NCBI RefSeq assembly: GCF_000427805.1
Contig: NZ_ATYS01000005.1
Coordinates: forward strand, 57,039-121,038
Length of the DNA: 64,000 nt
From: Budvicia aquatica DSM 5075 = ATCC 35567
GTDB lineage: Bacteria > Pseudomonadota > Gammaproteobacteria > Enterobacterales > Enterobacteriaceae
Direction of reading: 5' to 3'
Shown here: positions 10,101 through 18,967 of the stretch, piece by piece
Layout of the letters: every line of letters begins with the position of its first letter
Position numbering within the stretch: position 1 is the first letter of the stretch
Program-made: the position numbers and the translations under genes
Notes under the pieces: model-generated
The model's input: only the letters and a program-made list of their open reading frames with translations
What the model was told of the DNA's origin: nothing
Databases searched by the model: none

Positions 10101-13100
10101 GATATTGGTGCCAGCAGCCAGCTTTTGTTATCCGGCAGCGATAGTCGGTTTGATATCAGCTATCTGACGGGTTCTTCAACCACCATCAATAATCTTGCCG
10201 GCGTTTCCGGTTCCCGAGTGACGCTTTCAGGCGGTAACCCTGCCAATCTTTCGGCCAAAACGTTGGTTATCCATAACGTCGCAAATGCCGACAGCAATGG
10301 TAATACCGAGTTTTCCGGCGTGATTGACGATGCGGGTTTGGGCAGTAATCTGACCAAAACCGGAGCCGGTTCGCTGACGCTATCGGGTGATAATACCTAT
10401 ACCGGTATGACTGCGGTTGATGAAGGATCGCTTTTTATTGGCTCGGGCGGGACCAGCGGTAGTTTGATGAGCGCTCAACTGACCATTGCCGATAACAGCA
10501 CCGTTATTTTTAACCGCGCTGATAACAGTGAGTATGCCGGTTTAATTACCGGAAGTGCTGACAGCACCTTGATAAAACGTGGCAACGGCATACTGACGTT
10601 AAGCATGGCTGATTCACTGTTCGGGAGTAGTACGGTAGAAGCCGGTACGCTGCGGTTAAACCAAGTTGGCGTTATAACAAGCATTGGTGACTTTACCCTG
10701 ATGGGCGGAGCAGCGCTCGATCTTGGCAATCCTGGTAGCTACTTAACCGTTGATAGCAATTTCAATATGCAGGATGGCTCAACGTTGAACGTATTTATCG
10801 ATCCGAAGGTGGGCGTTCAGTATACCGACATTTATGCTCAGCAAGCACAGATAGGTTCAGATACCACGCTGAATATCGCTGGTTTCTCTGCTACCTATGG
10901 TTTACCTAACAGCAGTGATTACCATCTGACCGATATCACGGTACTTCACACCCTTAATGGACTGAACTTTACTCACGGCGCTACTGATTTTGCCACGCTG
11001 GGCGTAGGCGGTGCAGGTTCCTCGGTAGATTATTTAGTGGTTGAAGGTAAGCAAATTGGCGGAACCGACTATAACATCGGAGTGGGTTTATCCTGGTATG
11101 GCGCTCACTTCAATTTACCGGCCGGGTACCTGCCAACCGGTAACTTCACGTTGACCAATGTCAATGAGGTTTTTCAGGTTGATGCTGCACTGAATAACGA
11201 ATCGAGCTATGGTCAGTCAGGAGATGCTGATTATTGGGACGGCCAGAGCCTGACTAAAAAAGGGCAAGGTACTCTGCTGCTCTCTGAAGCCAATACTTAT
11301 ACCGGCGATACGGTTATTGAGCAAGGCGGACTCTCACTATTAGGCAACGGTGATATTTCTTATAGTCGTCAGCTCAGCCTGAACGGCGCTGATGCTAATT
11401 TTAATATTAGTCAGGTTAATAGCGCCGCCCGCACGATACACAACCTGACCGGCGTAGCCGGCAGTCAGATTATCCTTGGTGACAAAACGTTGACGGTCAA
11501 TAATGCGACGGATACGTTATTTAGCGGTGATTTTATTACGGCCGAAGGAAGCCTGAGTAAGACCGGAAATGGTGAACTGATTCTGGCTGGCTATACCGGC
11601 TGGACCGGTAATACCGAGCTACAGGCAGGTACCCTCACGCTCGACGGCAGTAACGGCGGGGCCCAGCTGGTTAGTGATATTATTGGCAGCAGCGGCAGCA
11701 CGCTGAACCTTATTCACGGGGCAAGCCTGACCGGGGCTATCGATCCTGCCGATGTGAATATTGATCGCGACAGCCTGTGGAATATGACCGCCAGCTCTCA
11801 GGTTAATCATCTTACGTTGGCAGGTACTGTTAATTTTTCCCAGCCGGAAGGCCCGCTAAATGCCGGGCGAACGCTCAATGTGGCGAACTGGGCCGGGGAC
11901 GGTGGCAGCATCAGTTTGTACAGTGCACTCGGCGGCGATGATGCCATCACGGATAAATTAGTGATTGATGGCGATACCTCCGGTTCAACCTTGGTTAAAG
12001 TGACCAATGCCGGCGGCAGCGGAGCCCAAACCTTAAAAGGCATTGAGCTGATTGAAGTAAAAGGCGCGTCGAACGGTGAGTTTGTTCAGAACGGGCGTAT
12101 TGTGGCCGGTGCCTACGACTACTCGCTGGTACGCGGAACCGAAGACAGAGCCAATAACTGGTACCTGACGTCATTAGCGCCAAAACCCAATCCCAGCCCG
12201 GAGCCGCTACCGGAGATTAAACGTCCGGAAGCGGGCAGCTATATTGCCAATCTTGCCGCAGCCAATACGCTGTTTATCACCAGCCTGCACGATCGGCTAG
12301 GTGAAACCCAGTATATTGATGCACTGAGCGGCGAGAAAAAAGTCACCAGTATGTGGTTACGCAGTATCGGCGGACATAACCGCTGGCGTGACGGCAGCGA
12401 CCAGATAAAAACCCAGAGCGACCGCTATGTTATCCAGATGGGCGGTGATATTGCCCAGTGGAGCACTGACGGCCTTGATCGTTGGCATTTAGGACTGATG
12501 GCCGGTTACGGTAATAGCCAGAGTAACAGCGGCTCCCGCCTGTCAGGTTATAGTTCTGACGGTTCCGTTGATGGCTATAGCCTAGGCATTTACGGCACAT
12601 GGTATGCCAACCAGCAGGATAAATCCGGCCTGTACCTTGATAGCTGGGCACAGTACGGTTGGTTTGATAATCAGGTCAACGGCCAGGACATCGGTCAGGA
12701 AAATTATCATTCCAGCGGTATCACAGCATCGGTTGAAAGCGGCTATACCTTTAAGATGGGTGAAACGATTAACAGCGATAGCAATCGTGAGAGCTATTTT
12801 ATTCAGCCCAAATTACAGGTGATTTGGATGGGCGTCAGTGCCGATGATCATCATGAAGCCAACGGAACCCGTGTCAGTGGAAAAGGCGATGGTAATGTTA
12901 TGACCCGTTTAGGCCTGCGGGCTTATATGCAGGGTCATAGCGCAATTGACGATGGTAAAGATCGTCAGTTCCAGCCGTTTATTGAAGCCAATTGGATCCA
13001 TAATAGCGACGATTTTGGCACCACCATGAACGGTGTCACCGTGACACAGGCCGGTGCTAAAAACAGAGGCGAACTTAAGTTAGGCGTCGAAGGTCAATGG

Positions 13101-13199
13101 AGCCCGAGATTAAATCTATGGGGTAACGTAGGCCAGCAGCTAGGTGATAAGGGATACAGTGATACCGCGATAGTCCTAGGGGTAAAATATAACTTCTAA
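7128..13199 (+). CDS. large AIDA-I/pertactin-type autotransporter adhesin with ESPR signal
   Basis: A 2023-residue type Va autotransporter. It starts with an extended signal peptide region (MNRIFRTIWNTSLGVWVAVSE, positions 1-21) typical of very large autotransporters, and the hydrophobic core near residues 58-74 ends in FPAYGQ. The passenger (about 75-1700) is Ser/Thr/Asn/Gly-rich beta-helix sequence. It contains at least five passenger-associated repeats of the type LTKxGxGxLxLSxxNTYxG near residues 958, 1073, 1148, 1375 and 1475. The C-terminal beta-barrel (about 1724-2023) ends GVKYNF with the terminal aromatic. It should present an adhesin or biofilm factor on the cell surface. The ATG at 7128 follows GGAAGGG. 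Its barrel closely resembles that of the autotransporter at 48825. Confidence 0.92.
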   Translation: MNRIFRTIWNTSLGVWVAVSEIANASKNNVSSKHTLSLSKKSFINAFPVLPRQFKLHTLAVLFGASFIFPAYGQITTQQRANANNIVLDQDVNISLAASGTPGYGLWAQNGGQISASTNQISVASALSSALYAESGGQIVLNGTGGVLDLSNQNSGSSVPIIVATGNGTSVDLTGATIHGNTSSVNNFTQSVVALAGASLNLTDSTISVVGGTQDSQSGPVGIYISGVGTTANLDQVELNLSTVSTRGGGMSGLMVNGQATVVGHDLTINLSSGTAGPQVAIASSGSGTNVTLNNTTLIGTATATANQIITAMQAISGGALTLNGGSISGNGITSGLSSNGNNSVLNANNFNVSTAKSNGSQLVSAANGGVLNFTGGTISSTPTQGMTLVYAAVLNSRVNLKDATVVMQKGGATSNINGVGLYIHGAASIIADNTLIDINALSGNLRVIGATAAQGNTGSQIQLLNGSKINVVGGYSANYGGSYGVLLSGTGNNFTGSDSSVTVSRSSPTVGQGVTGIQIQNGATASLTNMTIQATGDGSQAVVGSGSGTQINLNAGNTITTNGANGHGLAVLNGATLNGLTASGTTITTQGSGANALYLAGPATANSVNLNNVSLSSAQASAINIASGSANIELSGGSVTAGTRPWLNVAAGASAQVTLKDSQRVTGSTQMLATGTSDLLLNSGATWELTANSQLSSLAFNDGKLIFSANAAITTNSPVTLSGNGGEFDSNGLNVSFANQLQGNGQLLKSGAGTLTLTSTGSSIGSVDVQSGVLNFGQSGTFSTSGDFITRNGATTQLGFIPTQINVGGTFTQESGSTLDVTVGARPDIVADHAILDGELVISGFQRDTYPVKASEVEANPYTIIHTTGPLGISGNFTNQVGSDLGIDYLLEQGYISADNQDYNIGFRMAWTDGGQSQGSGDFTLNDVNDAFNVDLALHNQSVPSGGFDSGWSGTTLTKKGAGLLVLSALNTYSGKTDVMGGSLSLAGNGDIGASSQLLLSGSDSRFDISYLTGSSTTINNLAGVSGSRVTLSGGNPANLSAKTLVIHNVANADSNGNTEFSGVIDDAGLGSNLTKTGAGSLTLSGDNTYTGMTAVDEGSLFIGSGGTSGSLMSAQLTIADNSTVIFNRADNSEYAGLITGSADSTLIKRGNGILTLSMADSLFGSSTVEAGTLRLNQVGVITSIGDFTLMGGAALDLGNPGSYLTVDSNFNMQDGSTLNVFIDPKVGVQYTDIYAQQAQIGSDTTLNIAGFSATYGLPNSSDYHLTDITVLHTLNGLNFTHGATDFATLGVGGAGSSVDYLVVEGKQIGGTDYNIGVGLSWYGAHFNLPAGYLPTGNFTLTNVNEVFQVDAALNNESSYGQSGDADYWDGQSLTKKGQGTLLLSEANTYTGDTVIEQGGLSLLGNGDISYSRQLSLNGADANFNISQVNSAARTIHNLTGVAGSQIILGDKTLTVNNATDTLFSGDFITAEGSLSKTGNGELILAGYTGWTGNTELQAGTLTLDGSNGGAQLVSDIIGSSGSTLNLIHGASLTGAIDPADVNIDRDSLWNMTASSQVNHLTLAGTVNFSQPEGPLNAGRTLNVANWAGDGGSISLYSALGGDDAITDKLVIDGDTSGSTLVKVTNAGGSGAQTLKGIELIEVKGASNGEFVQNGRIVAGAYDYSLVRGTEDRANNWYLTSLAPKPNPSPEPLPEIKRPEAGSYIANLAAANTLFITSLHDRLGETQYIDALSGEKKVTSMWLRSIGGHNRWRDGSDQIKTQSDRYVIQMGGDIAQWSTDGLDRWHLGLMAGYGNSQSNSGSRLSGYSSDGSVDGYSLGIYGTWYANQQDKSGLYLDSWAQYGWFDNQVNGQDIGQENYHSSGITASVESGYTFKMGETINSDSNRESYFIQPKLQVIWMGVSADDHHEANGTRVSGKGDGNVMTRLGLRAYMQGHSAIDDGKDRQFQPFIEANWIHNSDDFGTTMNGVTVTQAGAKNRGELKLGVEGQWSPRLNLWGNVGQQLGDKGYSDTAIVLGVKYNF

Positions 13200-13211
13200 T
13201 GGCATCAGGTA

Positions 13212-13272
13212 AAACCTTGCCTCGCGCCGCCGGAAGAAAGTCATATATCGATACTTTTTTGCCGACGAAAGC
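13212..13272. repeat. 61-bp direct repeat, left copy (island boundary)
   Basis: This 61-bp segment beginning AAACCTTGCCTCGCGCCGCC matches 24191-24251 with a single mismatch. The two copies lie in the same orientation on either side of the catabolic island. Confidence 0.9.
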
Positions 13273-13360
13273 AACGAGCGGCTTAAATCACGCAGCCGGG
13301 TATTCAAATGATTGTTGTAATGCATATATGAATTCCCGTAGAGCGCAACCGTCTTGTTCT
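13273..13360 (-). pseudogene. truncated duplicate of the SGNH hydrolase gene
   Basis: These 88 bases match 24979-25066, inside the SGNH hydrolase gene, with two mismatches. The minus-strand translation gives KTVALYGNSYMHYNN and RLRDLSRSLL, the catalytic serine block of that enzyme. In the full locus this block lies 727 bases away from the 61-bp repeat; here it abuts the repeat at an AGC shared by both parental sequences, as in a microhomology deletion. Similarity stops at 13361, which I take as the left edge of the island. Confidence 0.88.
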
Positions 13361-13394
13361 TTACTGTATAGGAAACCAAAACCCGAGTTCATCC

Positions 13395-14258
13395 TCAATC
13401 CATTCGTTGTTCCCGGCGGCGAAACTCACTGGGCGATAACCCAACCGCACGATGAAAATCGCGGGAAAAATGGAGCGGATCATTATACCCCACCTGCCCT
13501 GAAATTCGGCCTATCGATTCCTGCGTCTCCACCAGCAAGCGGCGAGCCTGCGACAGGCGGTAATTTTTTAACCAGCGTAATGGGCTTTGGTTAAACGTCT
13601 TTTGAAATAAACGAAATAGTTGCGACTTACTGACCTGGCAATACTGCATAAACTTATCAATATCCCAGTCATCGCTGTAATGACTATGTATCTGATAAAT
13701 GAGCCGACCAAGCCCGCGGTGAGTAATGACTGGAGACTTAGTCAGCTCGGAACTGCGATTCTCCAGCAAGGTAAAAATAAGTCTGGAACAAAGTTCGTCA
13801 CAGTGCGCATCAGTCACTAAAGTGTGGCTTTTCATCAAGCTAAAAATATGGTGATAAATGTCAGTGACCTTTTCAGGATTGTCGAACTGGAAAACCGGGT
13901 TTTGCAGAACATCCAATATCTGCATGATATTACTTAGTTTTTCGCTATCAATGCGTAACCACAACATTTCCCATGGCTCATCTTTATGGGGGAAATGCTC
14001 ATGTGGCCAACGAACGGGTAACCACACCAGACACCCTTCCTTCACTTCATAGAGGCTATGTTCTAACCGGACGAAACCGCTTCCCTTCAGGCAGAAAATC
14101 AGCTCATGCCCAACAACCGACTGCCGCCGCACATGAAAATTTTCTGCTGTCCGGATATGACCCGCGCGCAGAATTTGGTAATTCATCAAGGTTGAAAACT
14201 TATCTGACTCCCGATACCAGTTCGCCAGGACCTGTGTTTGTTGCGCGAGCTTTCCCAT
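13395..14258 (-). CDS. AraC family regulator of the catabolic island
   Basis: An AraC/XylS regulator of about 287 residues. The N-terminal cupin includes GHELIFCLKGSGFVRLEHSLYEVKEGCLVWLP. The C-terminal tandem helix-turn-helix (about 190-285) includes SKSQLFRLFQKTFNQSPLRWLKNYRLSQARRLL (read here as the first helix pair) and VGYNDPLHFSRDFHRAVG. I favour the ATG at 14258 but a GTG at 14297 would add 13 residues. It is transcribed away from the deoC-led operon across a 257-base spacer, which is the usual arrangement for a local activator of a sugar operon. The ligand is not identifiable. Confidence 0.83.
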   Translation of the reverse strand: MGKLAQQTQVLANWYRESDKFSTLMNYQILRAGHIRTAENFHVRRQSVVGHELIFCLKGSGFVRLEHSLYEVKEGCLVWLPVRWPHEHFPHKDEPWEMLWLRIDSEKLSNIMQILDVLQNPVFQFDNPEKVTDIYHHIFSLMKSHTLVTDAHCDELCSRLIFTLLENRSSELTKSPVITHRGLGRLIYQIHSHYSDDWDIDKFMQYCQVSKSQLFRLFQKTFNQSPLRWLKNYRLSQARRLLVETQESIGRISGQVGYNDPLHFSRDFHRAVGLSPSEFRRREQRMD

Positions 14259-14361
14259 TCCAGATTTCCATTTTAAACAAGAAAATACTGCAGACACCTT
14301 AGCTTATCGTGGCATGAACTCGTGTCAAAAACATGTTATGTCGTCAGAGCACTGATAGATT

Positions 14362-14377
14362 TTTGAACAAGCTCACA
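14362..14377 (+). promoter_or_regulatory. CRP-like site upstream of the island operon
   Basis: TTTGA-N6-TCACA differs by one base from the CRP half-site pair TGTGA-N6-TCACA. It lies about 140 bases before deoC, in the spacer shared with the AraC gene. Catabolite control would suit a sugar operon, but this is a by-eye match. Confidence 0.35.
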
Positions 14378-14515
14378 ACTTTGTTGATATGGAAATTCTG
14401 TCCATATTGCAGGGAATTCCAACTATCACGCTTGCTGCCAAAGCTGCCTAAAGTAAACGTCAGATTCACCGCATAACTAGCCGTGCGTTAACTTAGCCAA
14501 CAGGAGTAGAAGTAA

Positions 14516-15217
14516 ATGATTGATTTTAACGATCCCCGTCAGGTAGCCAAGGCCATCCAGTTCACTAACGTCAACCCAGATTTGACTCGTGAAGGACTCA
14601 CCCAGCATCTGAATATTTGCCTGGAGTATCAGTTTGACGCTGCGATGATCGCGCCTTGTTGGGTATCCGTGGCAAAAGATGTACTCAAAGGCAGTGGCGT
14701 ACGTGTTGCAACCACCGTGAACTTCCCGCAAGCCAATGACACCACAGCAATGAAGATTGCTGTGGTGCGTGAACTGGCTAAAGAAGGTGCGGACGAGTTC
14801 GACTTCCCACCAAATCCAGGCTTTTTACTCGGTGGTATGGATGATCTTTATTTCAACGAGCTCAAAGAAGTCACCCACGTGGCACATGATTTGGGCATGA
14901 AAGTCAAAGCGATGCTGGAATTTGGCTTCATTACCGAAGAAGCAATGAAAATCAAAGCCACGCGTTTTGCCTATGAAGCAGGCATTGATTGGGTGAAACA
15001 ATCGAGTGGTTGGGGCAAAGGTGGATGTGCTGCAACCGTGGAAGATGTTCAACTTCTCAAAGCGAATATTCAGGCACCTTGCCGCGTAAAAGTTTCCGGT
15101 AAAGTCAACACGCTGGAAAAAATGAGAGAGATGTTCATTGCCGGTGCAGAACTGGTAGGTACCAGCTCAGGCCCTGAACTGGTGAAAGGTCTGACCGGGG
15201 ACATCAACGCTTACTGA
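14516..15217 (+). CDS. deoC: DeoC-family aldolase (deoxyribose-phosphate aldolase type)
   Basis: A 233-residue class I aldolase of the DeoC family, which cleaves 2-deoxyribose-5-phosphate to acetaldehyde and glyceraldehyde-3-phosphate through a Schiff base. Counterparts of the three catalytic residues are visible: Asp in ADEFDFPPNPG, the Schiff-base Lys in IDWVKQSSGWG, and the second Lys in CRVKVSGKVNT. The surrounding sequence is divergent from E. coli DeoC, so a different 2-keto-3-deoxy or deoxy-sugar phosphate substrate is possible. It is the first gene of the island operon, with CAGGAG before the ATG. The ribokinase-like gene follows after 73 bases. Confidence 0.8.
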   Translation: MIDFNDPRQVAKAIQFTNVNPDLTREGLTQHLNICLEYQFDAAMIAPCWVSVAKDVLKGSGVRVATTVNFPQANDTTAMKIAVVRELAKEGADEFDFPPNPGFLLGGMDDLYFNELKEVTHVAHDLGMKVKAMLEFGFITEEAMKIKATRFAYEAGIDWVKQSSGWGKGGCAATVEDVQLLKANIQAPCRVKVSGKVNTLEKMREMFIAGAELVGTSSGPELVKGLTGDINAY

Positions 15218-15290
15218 TCGATGGAAGCCGTCGGCATCTGACCGACGGCATTCTCAATGAAAACAAACAGCACAATTAACGGAGTATGTG

Positions 15291-16220
15291 ATGAGTGTAT
15301 TTATTCTCGGTAGCTATGCGAAAGCATTGGTTATGACGGCTGACCGTATTCCACTGGCTGGCGAAACGCTAATTGGCCAGGATTTTCGCCAAACTTGGGG
15401 AGGCAAAGGTTCTGACATGGCGGTGCAAGCAGCACGCCTGGGGGCTGATGTCTCTTATGCGGGTGTGGTGGGTGATGATGCGTTTGGACATGAATTTGTC
15501 AGCCTGATGCAGCAAGAAGGCGTCAATATCCAGGCGCTGACACTGTCTGCCGAATTGCCAACGGGCGCCGGGCTCATCATTAAAGATAACGAAGCACGCA
15601 ATATCATTGTTGTGGATATGGGTGCCAACAAGCTCTTTACCCCGGCGCTGGTAGATCAGGCGTTGCCACAACTCAAGCAAAGCAACGTTGCCCTAGCGCA
15701 GCTTGAAATCCCTCTGGAAACCGCACTCTACGGGCTACGGAAAGCGAAGGATTTAGGCAAAACAACGATCCTCAACCCAGCACCCGCCCGCAATTTGCGC
15801 GGCATTGACCTAAGTGCAATTGATTACCTTACACCCAATGAAACCGAAGCGCGCGTCGCGCTGGGGCTTGAACCAGATGATGCCCGCAGCAACCGGGAAA
15901 TTGCCGATCTTTTGCTGGAAACAGGCTGCAAATATGTCGTGATGACATTGGGTGACGCGGGTTCCGCTGTTTTTAGTCACAACGACACGCAAGAAATCCC
16001 ACCATGTAAAGTCGACGTTGTGGACAGTAATGGTGCTGGCGACAGCTTTAATGCGGCACTCGCCGTAGCACTTGATGAAGGCCAACCGATAGCCGAAGCC
16101 ATCTTGCTGGCGAATGCCACTGCGGCCTTATGTTGTACCGACTGGGAGACTGTCCCTTCCTATCGCTACCGCGCAGATGTCGATGCCTTTATGAAAACCA
16201 TGCTCGTTGCAGAGGAATAA
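15291..16220 (+). CDS. ribokinase-like PfkB family sugar kinase
   Basis: A 309-residue PfkB kinase. The N-terminal sugar-binding block WGGKGSDMAVQAARLGADVSY and the C-terminal anion-hole/catalytic block DSNGAGDSFNAAL are both intact, the latter containing the catalytic Asp. NPAPARNL and LTPNETEA are typical of the ribokinase branch. Placed between a DeoC-type aldolase and an RbsD-like pyranase, it would logically phosphorylate (deoxy)ribose or a related sugar before aldol cleavage. The ATG at 15291 follows GGAG at a good distance; a GTG one codon earlier is the alternative. The next gene starts five bases after its stop. Confidence 0.85.
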   Translation: MSVFILGSYAKALVMTADRIPLAGETLIGQDFRQTWGGKGSDMAVQAARLGADVSYAGVVGDDAFGHEFVSLMQQEGVNIQALTLSAELPTGAGLIIKDNEARNIIVVDMGANKLFTPALVDQALPQLKQSNVALAQLEIPLETALYGLRKAKDLGKTTILNPAPARNLRGIDLSAIDYLTPNETEARVALGLEPDDARSNREIADLLLETGCKYVVMTLGDAGSAVFSHNDTQEIPPCKVDVVDSNGAGDSFNAALAVALDEGQPIAEAILLANATAALCCTDWETVPSYRYRADVDAFMKTMLVAEE

Positions 16221-16225
16221 CAAAA

Positions 16226-16726
16226 ATGAGACCCGATAGAATCTTACACCCTGAACTCGCCGCTGCATTAGCCACTCTCGGTCACACCGACATTGTATTA
16301 GTGACGGATGCCGGCTTCCCGATCCCACCACATGCAAAACGTATTGATTTGGGATTCTGGCCTGGCACTGTTGACGTACTGGAGATCCTGCGCGTGCTGC
16401 GTCAGGAGATTTTTGCCGAAGAAGTGCATTTTGCCAGTGAAGTGCGTGATTGCCATCCGCAGCTTTATCGTGATGTGCAAACCATCTATACCGGCTCCGG
16501 CGCGGAATTTCACGAAGCCAGCCACGAAACGTTATGCCACGACATTGCCCATCGTGCAAAGGTGGTCATCCGCTCGGGTTCATTCAATCCATGGGCTAAT
16601 TTTGCGCTAGTTGCCAGCACCGATCCCTTTGCCTGGTTTACTGAACAATCGGGTGTGCAGCCCTTGCCCGCTTACGTAGCAAGACGCCAGCGTATCCGTG
16701 ACAACGTAGTACCAGAACTTAAATAA
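16226..16726 (+). CDS. rbsD: RbsD/FucU family sugar pyranase or mutarotase
   Basis: A 166-residue member of the RbsD/FucU family, which interconverts pyranose/furanose or alpha/beta forms of sugars. The N-terminal pattern LHPELAAALATLGHTDIVLVTDAGFPIP contains the conserved GHxDxxxxxDAxxP motif with the catalytic His, and the C-terminal end is normal in length or slightly long for the family. It starts at the ATG at 16226. A longer upstream reading frame exists but overlaps the kinase gene in another frame and has no start signal. It lies in a tight operon between the kinase and the alcohol dehydrogenase. Confidence 0.83.
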   Translation: MRPDRILHPELAAALATLGHTDIVLVTDAGFPIPPHAKRIDLGFWPGTVDVLEILRVLRQEIFAEEVHFASEVRDCHPQLYRDVQTIYTGSGAEFHEASHETLCHDIAHRAKVVIRSGSFNPWANFALVASTDPFAWFTEQSGVQPLPAYVARRQRIRDNVVPELK

Positions 16727-16738
16727 CAGGGAACGATC

Positions 16739-17800
16739 ATGAAAGCAGCCGTCGTTAGCCAACGCCATCCCGGTAAAGTCGAAATCCAAAAGATAACGCT
16801 ACGCGCGTTAGAGGCCGGGGAAGCTTTAGTCGAAGTGGAATGCTGTGGCGTATGCCATACCGATTTACATGTGATTCAGGGGAATTTTGGCCCCGTACCG
16901 GGCCGTGTTCCTGGGCACGAAGGTATTGGTATCGTGCGTGCTATCGCCAATGACGTCAGCAGTTTGCGTATTGGTGACCGCGTCAGTATTGCCTGGTTCT
17001 ATGAAGGATGTGGAGTCTGTGAATACTGCGTTAGTGGACGAGAAACCTTCTGTCGTAAGGTTAAAAATGCAGGCTATAGCGTTGATGGTGCTATGGCTGA
17101 GCAATGTATTGTCAAAGCTGATTACGCGGTAAAAGTGCCTGCCGGGCTTGACCCATTAATCGCCAGCAGTATTACCTGCGCCGGCGTCACCACTTATAAA
17201 GCCATCAAAGTTTCAGGTACTCGTCCTGGTCAGTGGCTGGCTATTTGGGGTGCAGGCGGGCTTGGCAACATGGCGATTCAGTATGCACGCAATGTCTTTA
17301 ACGCCCGGGTTATCGCCATCGATATTCAGGACGATAAACTTGCTCTGGCTCGTGAATCAGGAGCTGAGATAACGCTAAACGCCATGCGTGATGACGTGCC
17401 TGCGCGGATCCATGAAATCACCTCGGGTGGGGCGCACAGCGCCGTTGTCGTTGCCGTGGCTCGCACCGCGTTTAATCAAGCGGTAGACAGTCTCAGAGCC
17501 GGTGGCAAAGTCGTTTGCGTCGCCGTCCCTCCTGGTAACCTGGATTTGAATATCGTCAAAACTGTTCTTGATGGTATTGAGATTGTCGGCAGCCTGGTCG
17601 GTACTCGCCAAGATTTAGCCGAAGCCTTCGAACATGCGCTTGCCGGGCGCGTTAAGCCGGTGGTTCAGTCTCGTCAACTCGAAGAAATCAATGCCATTTT
17701 CTCAGAAATGGAGAACGGCAGTATTCGAGGTCGCATGGTGATTGATTTGCGCCCGCCCCTTTGTAAAAAACCGGACCTGGAACAGGAGTTGACCGCATGA
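16739..17800 (+). CDS. zinc-dependent alcohol dehydrogenase (AdhP-like MDR)
   Basis: A 353-residue medium-chain dehydrogenase. The catalytic zinc ligands are in [10 protein letters not shown] and GHEG, and the structural zinc site is the four Cys of [15 protein letters not shown]. The Rossmann motif is [15 protein letters not shown] with the acidic residue of AIDIQDD that prefers NAD. It resembles ethanol/acetaldehyde dehydrogenases of the AdhP type, which would fit an acetaldehyde (or lactaldehyde) product released by the DeoC-type aldolase. The C-terminus extends about a dozen residues past the usual end. Its stop overlaps the next start by four bases (ATGA), so translation is probably coupled. 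Confidence 0.85.
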   Translation: MKAAVVSQRHPGKVEIQKITLRALEAGEALVEVECCGVCHTDLHVIQGNFGPVPGRVPGHEGIGIVRAIANDVSSLRIGDRVSIAWFYEGCGVCEYCVSGRETFCRKVKNAGYSVDGAMAEQCIVKADYAVKVPAGLDPLIASSITCAGVTTYKAIKVSGTRPGQWLAIWGAGGLGNMAIQYARNVFNARVIAIDIQDDKLALARESGAEITLNAMRDDVPARIHEITSGGAHSAVVVAVARTAFNQAVDSLRAGGKVVCVAVPPGNLDLNIVKTVLDGIEIVGSLVGTRQDLAEAFEHALAGRVKPVVQSRQLEEINAIFSEMENGSIRGRMVIDLRPPLCKKPDLEQELTA

Positions 17801-18951
17801 AAATCACCGGCTGGCGCACGCTAAAAACTGTTCATCGCTGGGGTCGCCCGATTGGCGACGTTAACGGCACCGTTGAGTCTGGCGTAACAGAAGTTCCCCT
17901 GCTTATCCTGGAAACAGATGAGGGAGTTTCTGGCATCGGCCTCGGTGGGCATGCCGATATTGCACGCATCTTTCCGGCAATTGAGGGCGAAGACCCACGC
18001 GCGGTAACCGCACTTTATGACCGTATGCAGTCATGGGTATTTAAAAGTGGCCATGCGGGCAGTGTCTTTGGAGCAATTGGTGTGGTGGACATGGCGCTGT
18101 GGGACCTGAAAGCAAAACTGGCGAACCAACCGTTATGGCGGTTACTTGGCGCGCGTCAGCCCTTTGTTCCAGGTTATGCCTCCGGGCTGGATTTCCCTTT
18201 ATCGCTGGAAGAACTCGTCAACTTGCACAGCCGTTTTGCCGAACGTGGCTTCAGTGCCTTTAAGCTGAAAGGTGGCCTTGATGTTGAACAGGATATTGAG
18301 CGCTTACGGGCAGTGCGGGAAGTGTATCTCCGCAACTCGCCGTCTCCCGCAATGATGATTGATGTGAATGAATCGATGAACGCCAAACAAGCGGTGCGTT
18401 ATGTGCGACGCCTCGAAGAAACGCTTGACCTGACCTGGATTGAAGAACCTGTCAGACGTTGGGATGCAGCAGGCCACGCCCTTATTCGCCAACAAACAAA
18501 CTGTGCTGTAGCGACCGGGGAAAACCTCACGGGTATCGAACAGTTCCAGCCATTGTTACGCGAACAGGCGGTAGATGTCTTGCAGGCGGGCATGTGTTGG
18601 GGAATAAGCCATTTCCTGCGCGTGGCAAACCTTGCTCATGCTTTCAGTTTACCGGTAAGCCCCGTTGGTTATAACGCAAACCCTGTTGCTCACGCTGCGG
18701 CGGCTGTTCCCAACCATATGAGTTGTGAAATACAGGATCTCAGTTTCCCTCTGGGCTTGCACGTTGACCAGCGCATCGAAAATGGCGGGATCATGCTGGG
18801 CAACACGCCAGGGCTTGGCATCACGTTTGATGAAACCACGCTTGCACAACAATTGAATGAAGGTAGCTGGACGCTTCCACAAGGGCCTCATGTTCGTCCA
18901 GAACGTTCCGGGCTGCGCTTGTCTCTCAGGGTTGAGCAAAATAATGAATGA
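17797..18951 (+). CDS. enolase-superfamily (mandelate racemase group) sugar-acid dehydratase-like protein
   Basis: A 384-residue enolase-superfamily protein. Metal ligands of the barrel are visible as MMIDVNES (Asp), TWIEEPV (Glu) and ATGENLTG (Glu), and a KxK motif is present in AFKLKGG. The strand that normally carries the catalytic His reads [15 protein letters not shown], so the usual His is not obvious and the mechanism may depend on the KxK lysine. Next to a sugar dehydrogenase and a lactonase, it most likely dehydrates an aldonate (for example L-fuconate or a relative) to a 2-keto-3-deoxy acid. It is translationally coupled to the upstream dehydrogenase. Confidence 0.77.
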   Translation: MKITGWRTLKTVHRWGRPIGDVNGTVESGVTEVPLLILETDEGVSGIGLGGHADIARIFPAIEGEDPRAVTALYDRMQSWVFKSGHAGSVFGAIGVVDMALWDLKAKLANQPLWRLLGARQPFVPGYASGLDFPLSLEELVNLHSRFAERGFSAFKLKGGLDVEQDIERLRAVREVYLRNSPSPAMMIDVNESMNAKQAVRYVRRLEETLDLTWIEEPVRRWDAAGHALIRQQTNCAVATGENLTGIEQFQPLLREQAVDVLQAGMCWGISHFLRVANLAHAFSLPVSPVGYNANPVAHAAAAVPNHMSCEIQDLSFPLGLHVDQRIENGGIMLGNTPGLGITFDETTLAQQLNEGSWTLPQGPHVRPERSGLRLSLRVEQNNE

Positions 18952-18967
18952 ACAAGGAACAGAAAAA

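Noticed and set aside
13199..13594. Plus-strand open frame over the island's left edge
   Set aside because: It lies across the 61-bp repeat, the SGNH fragment and the antisense of the AraC gene; no ribosome site and no family resemblance.
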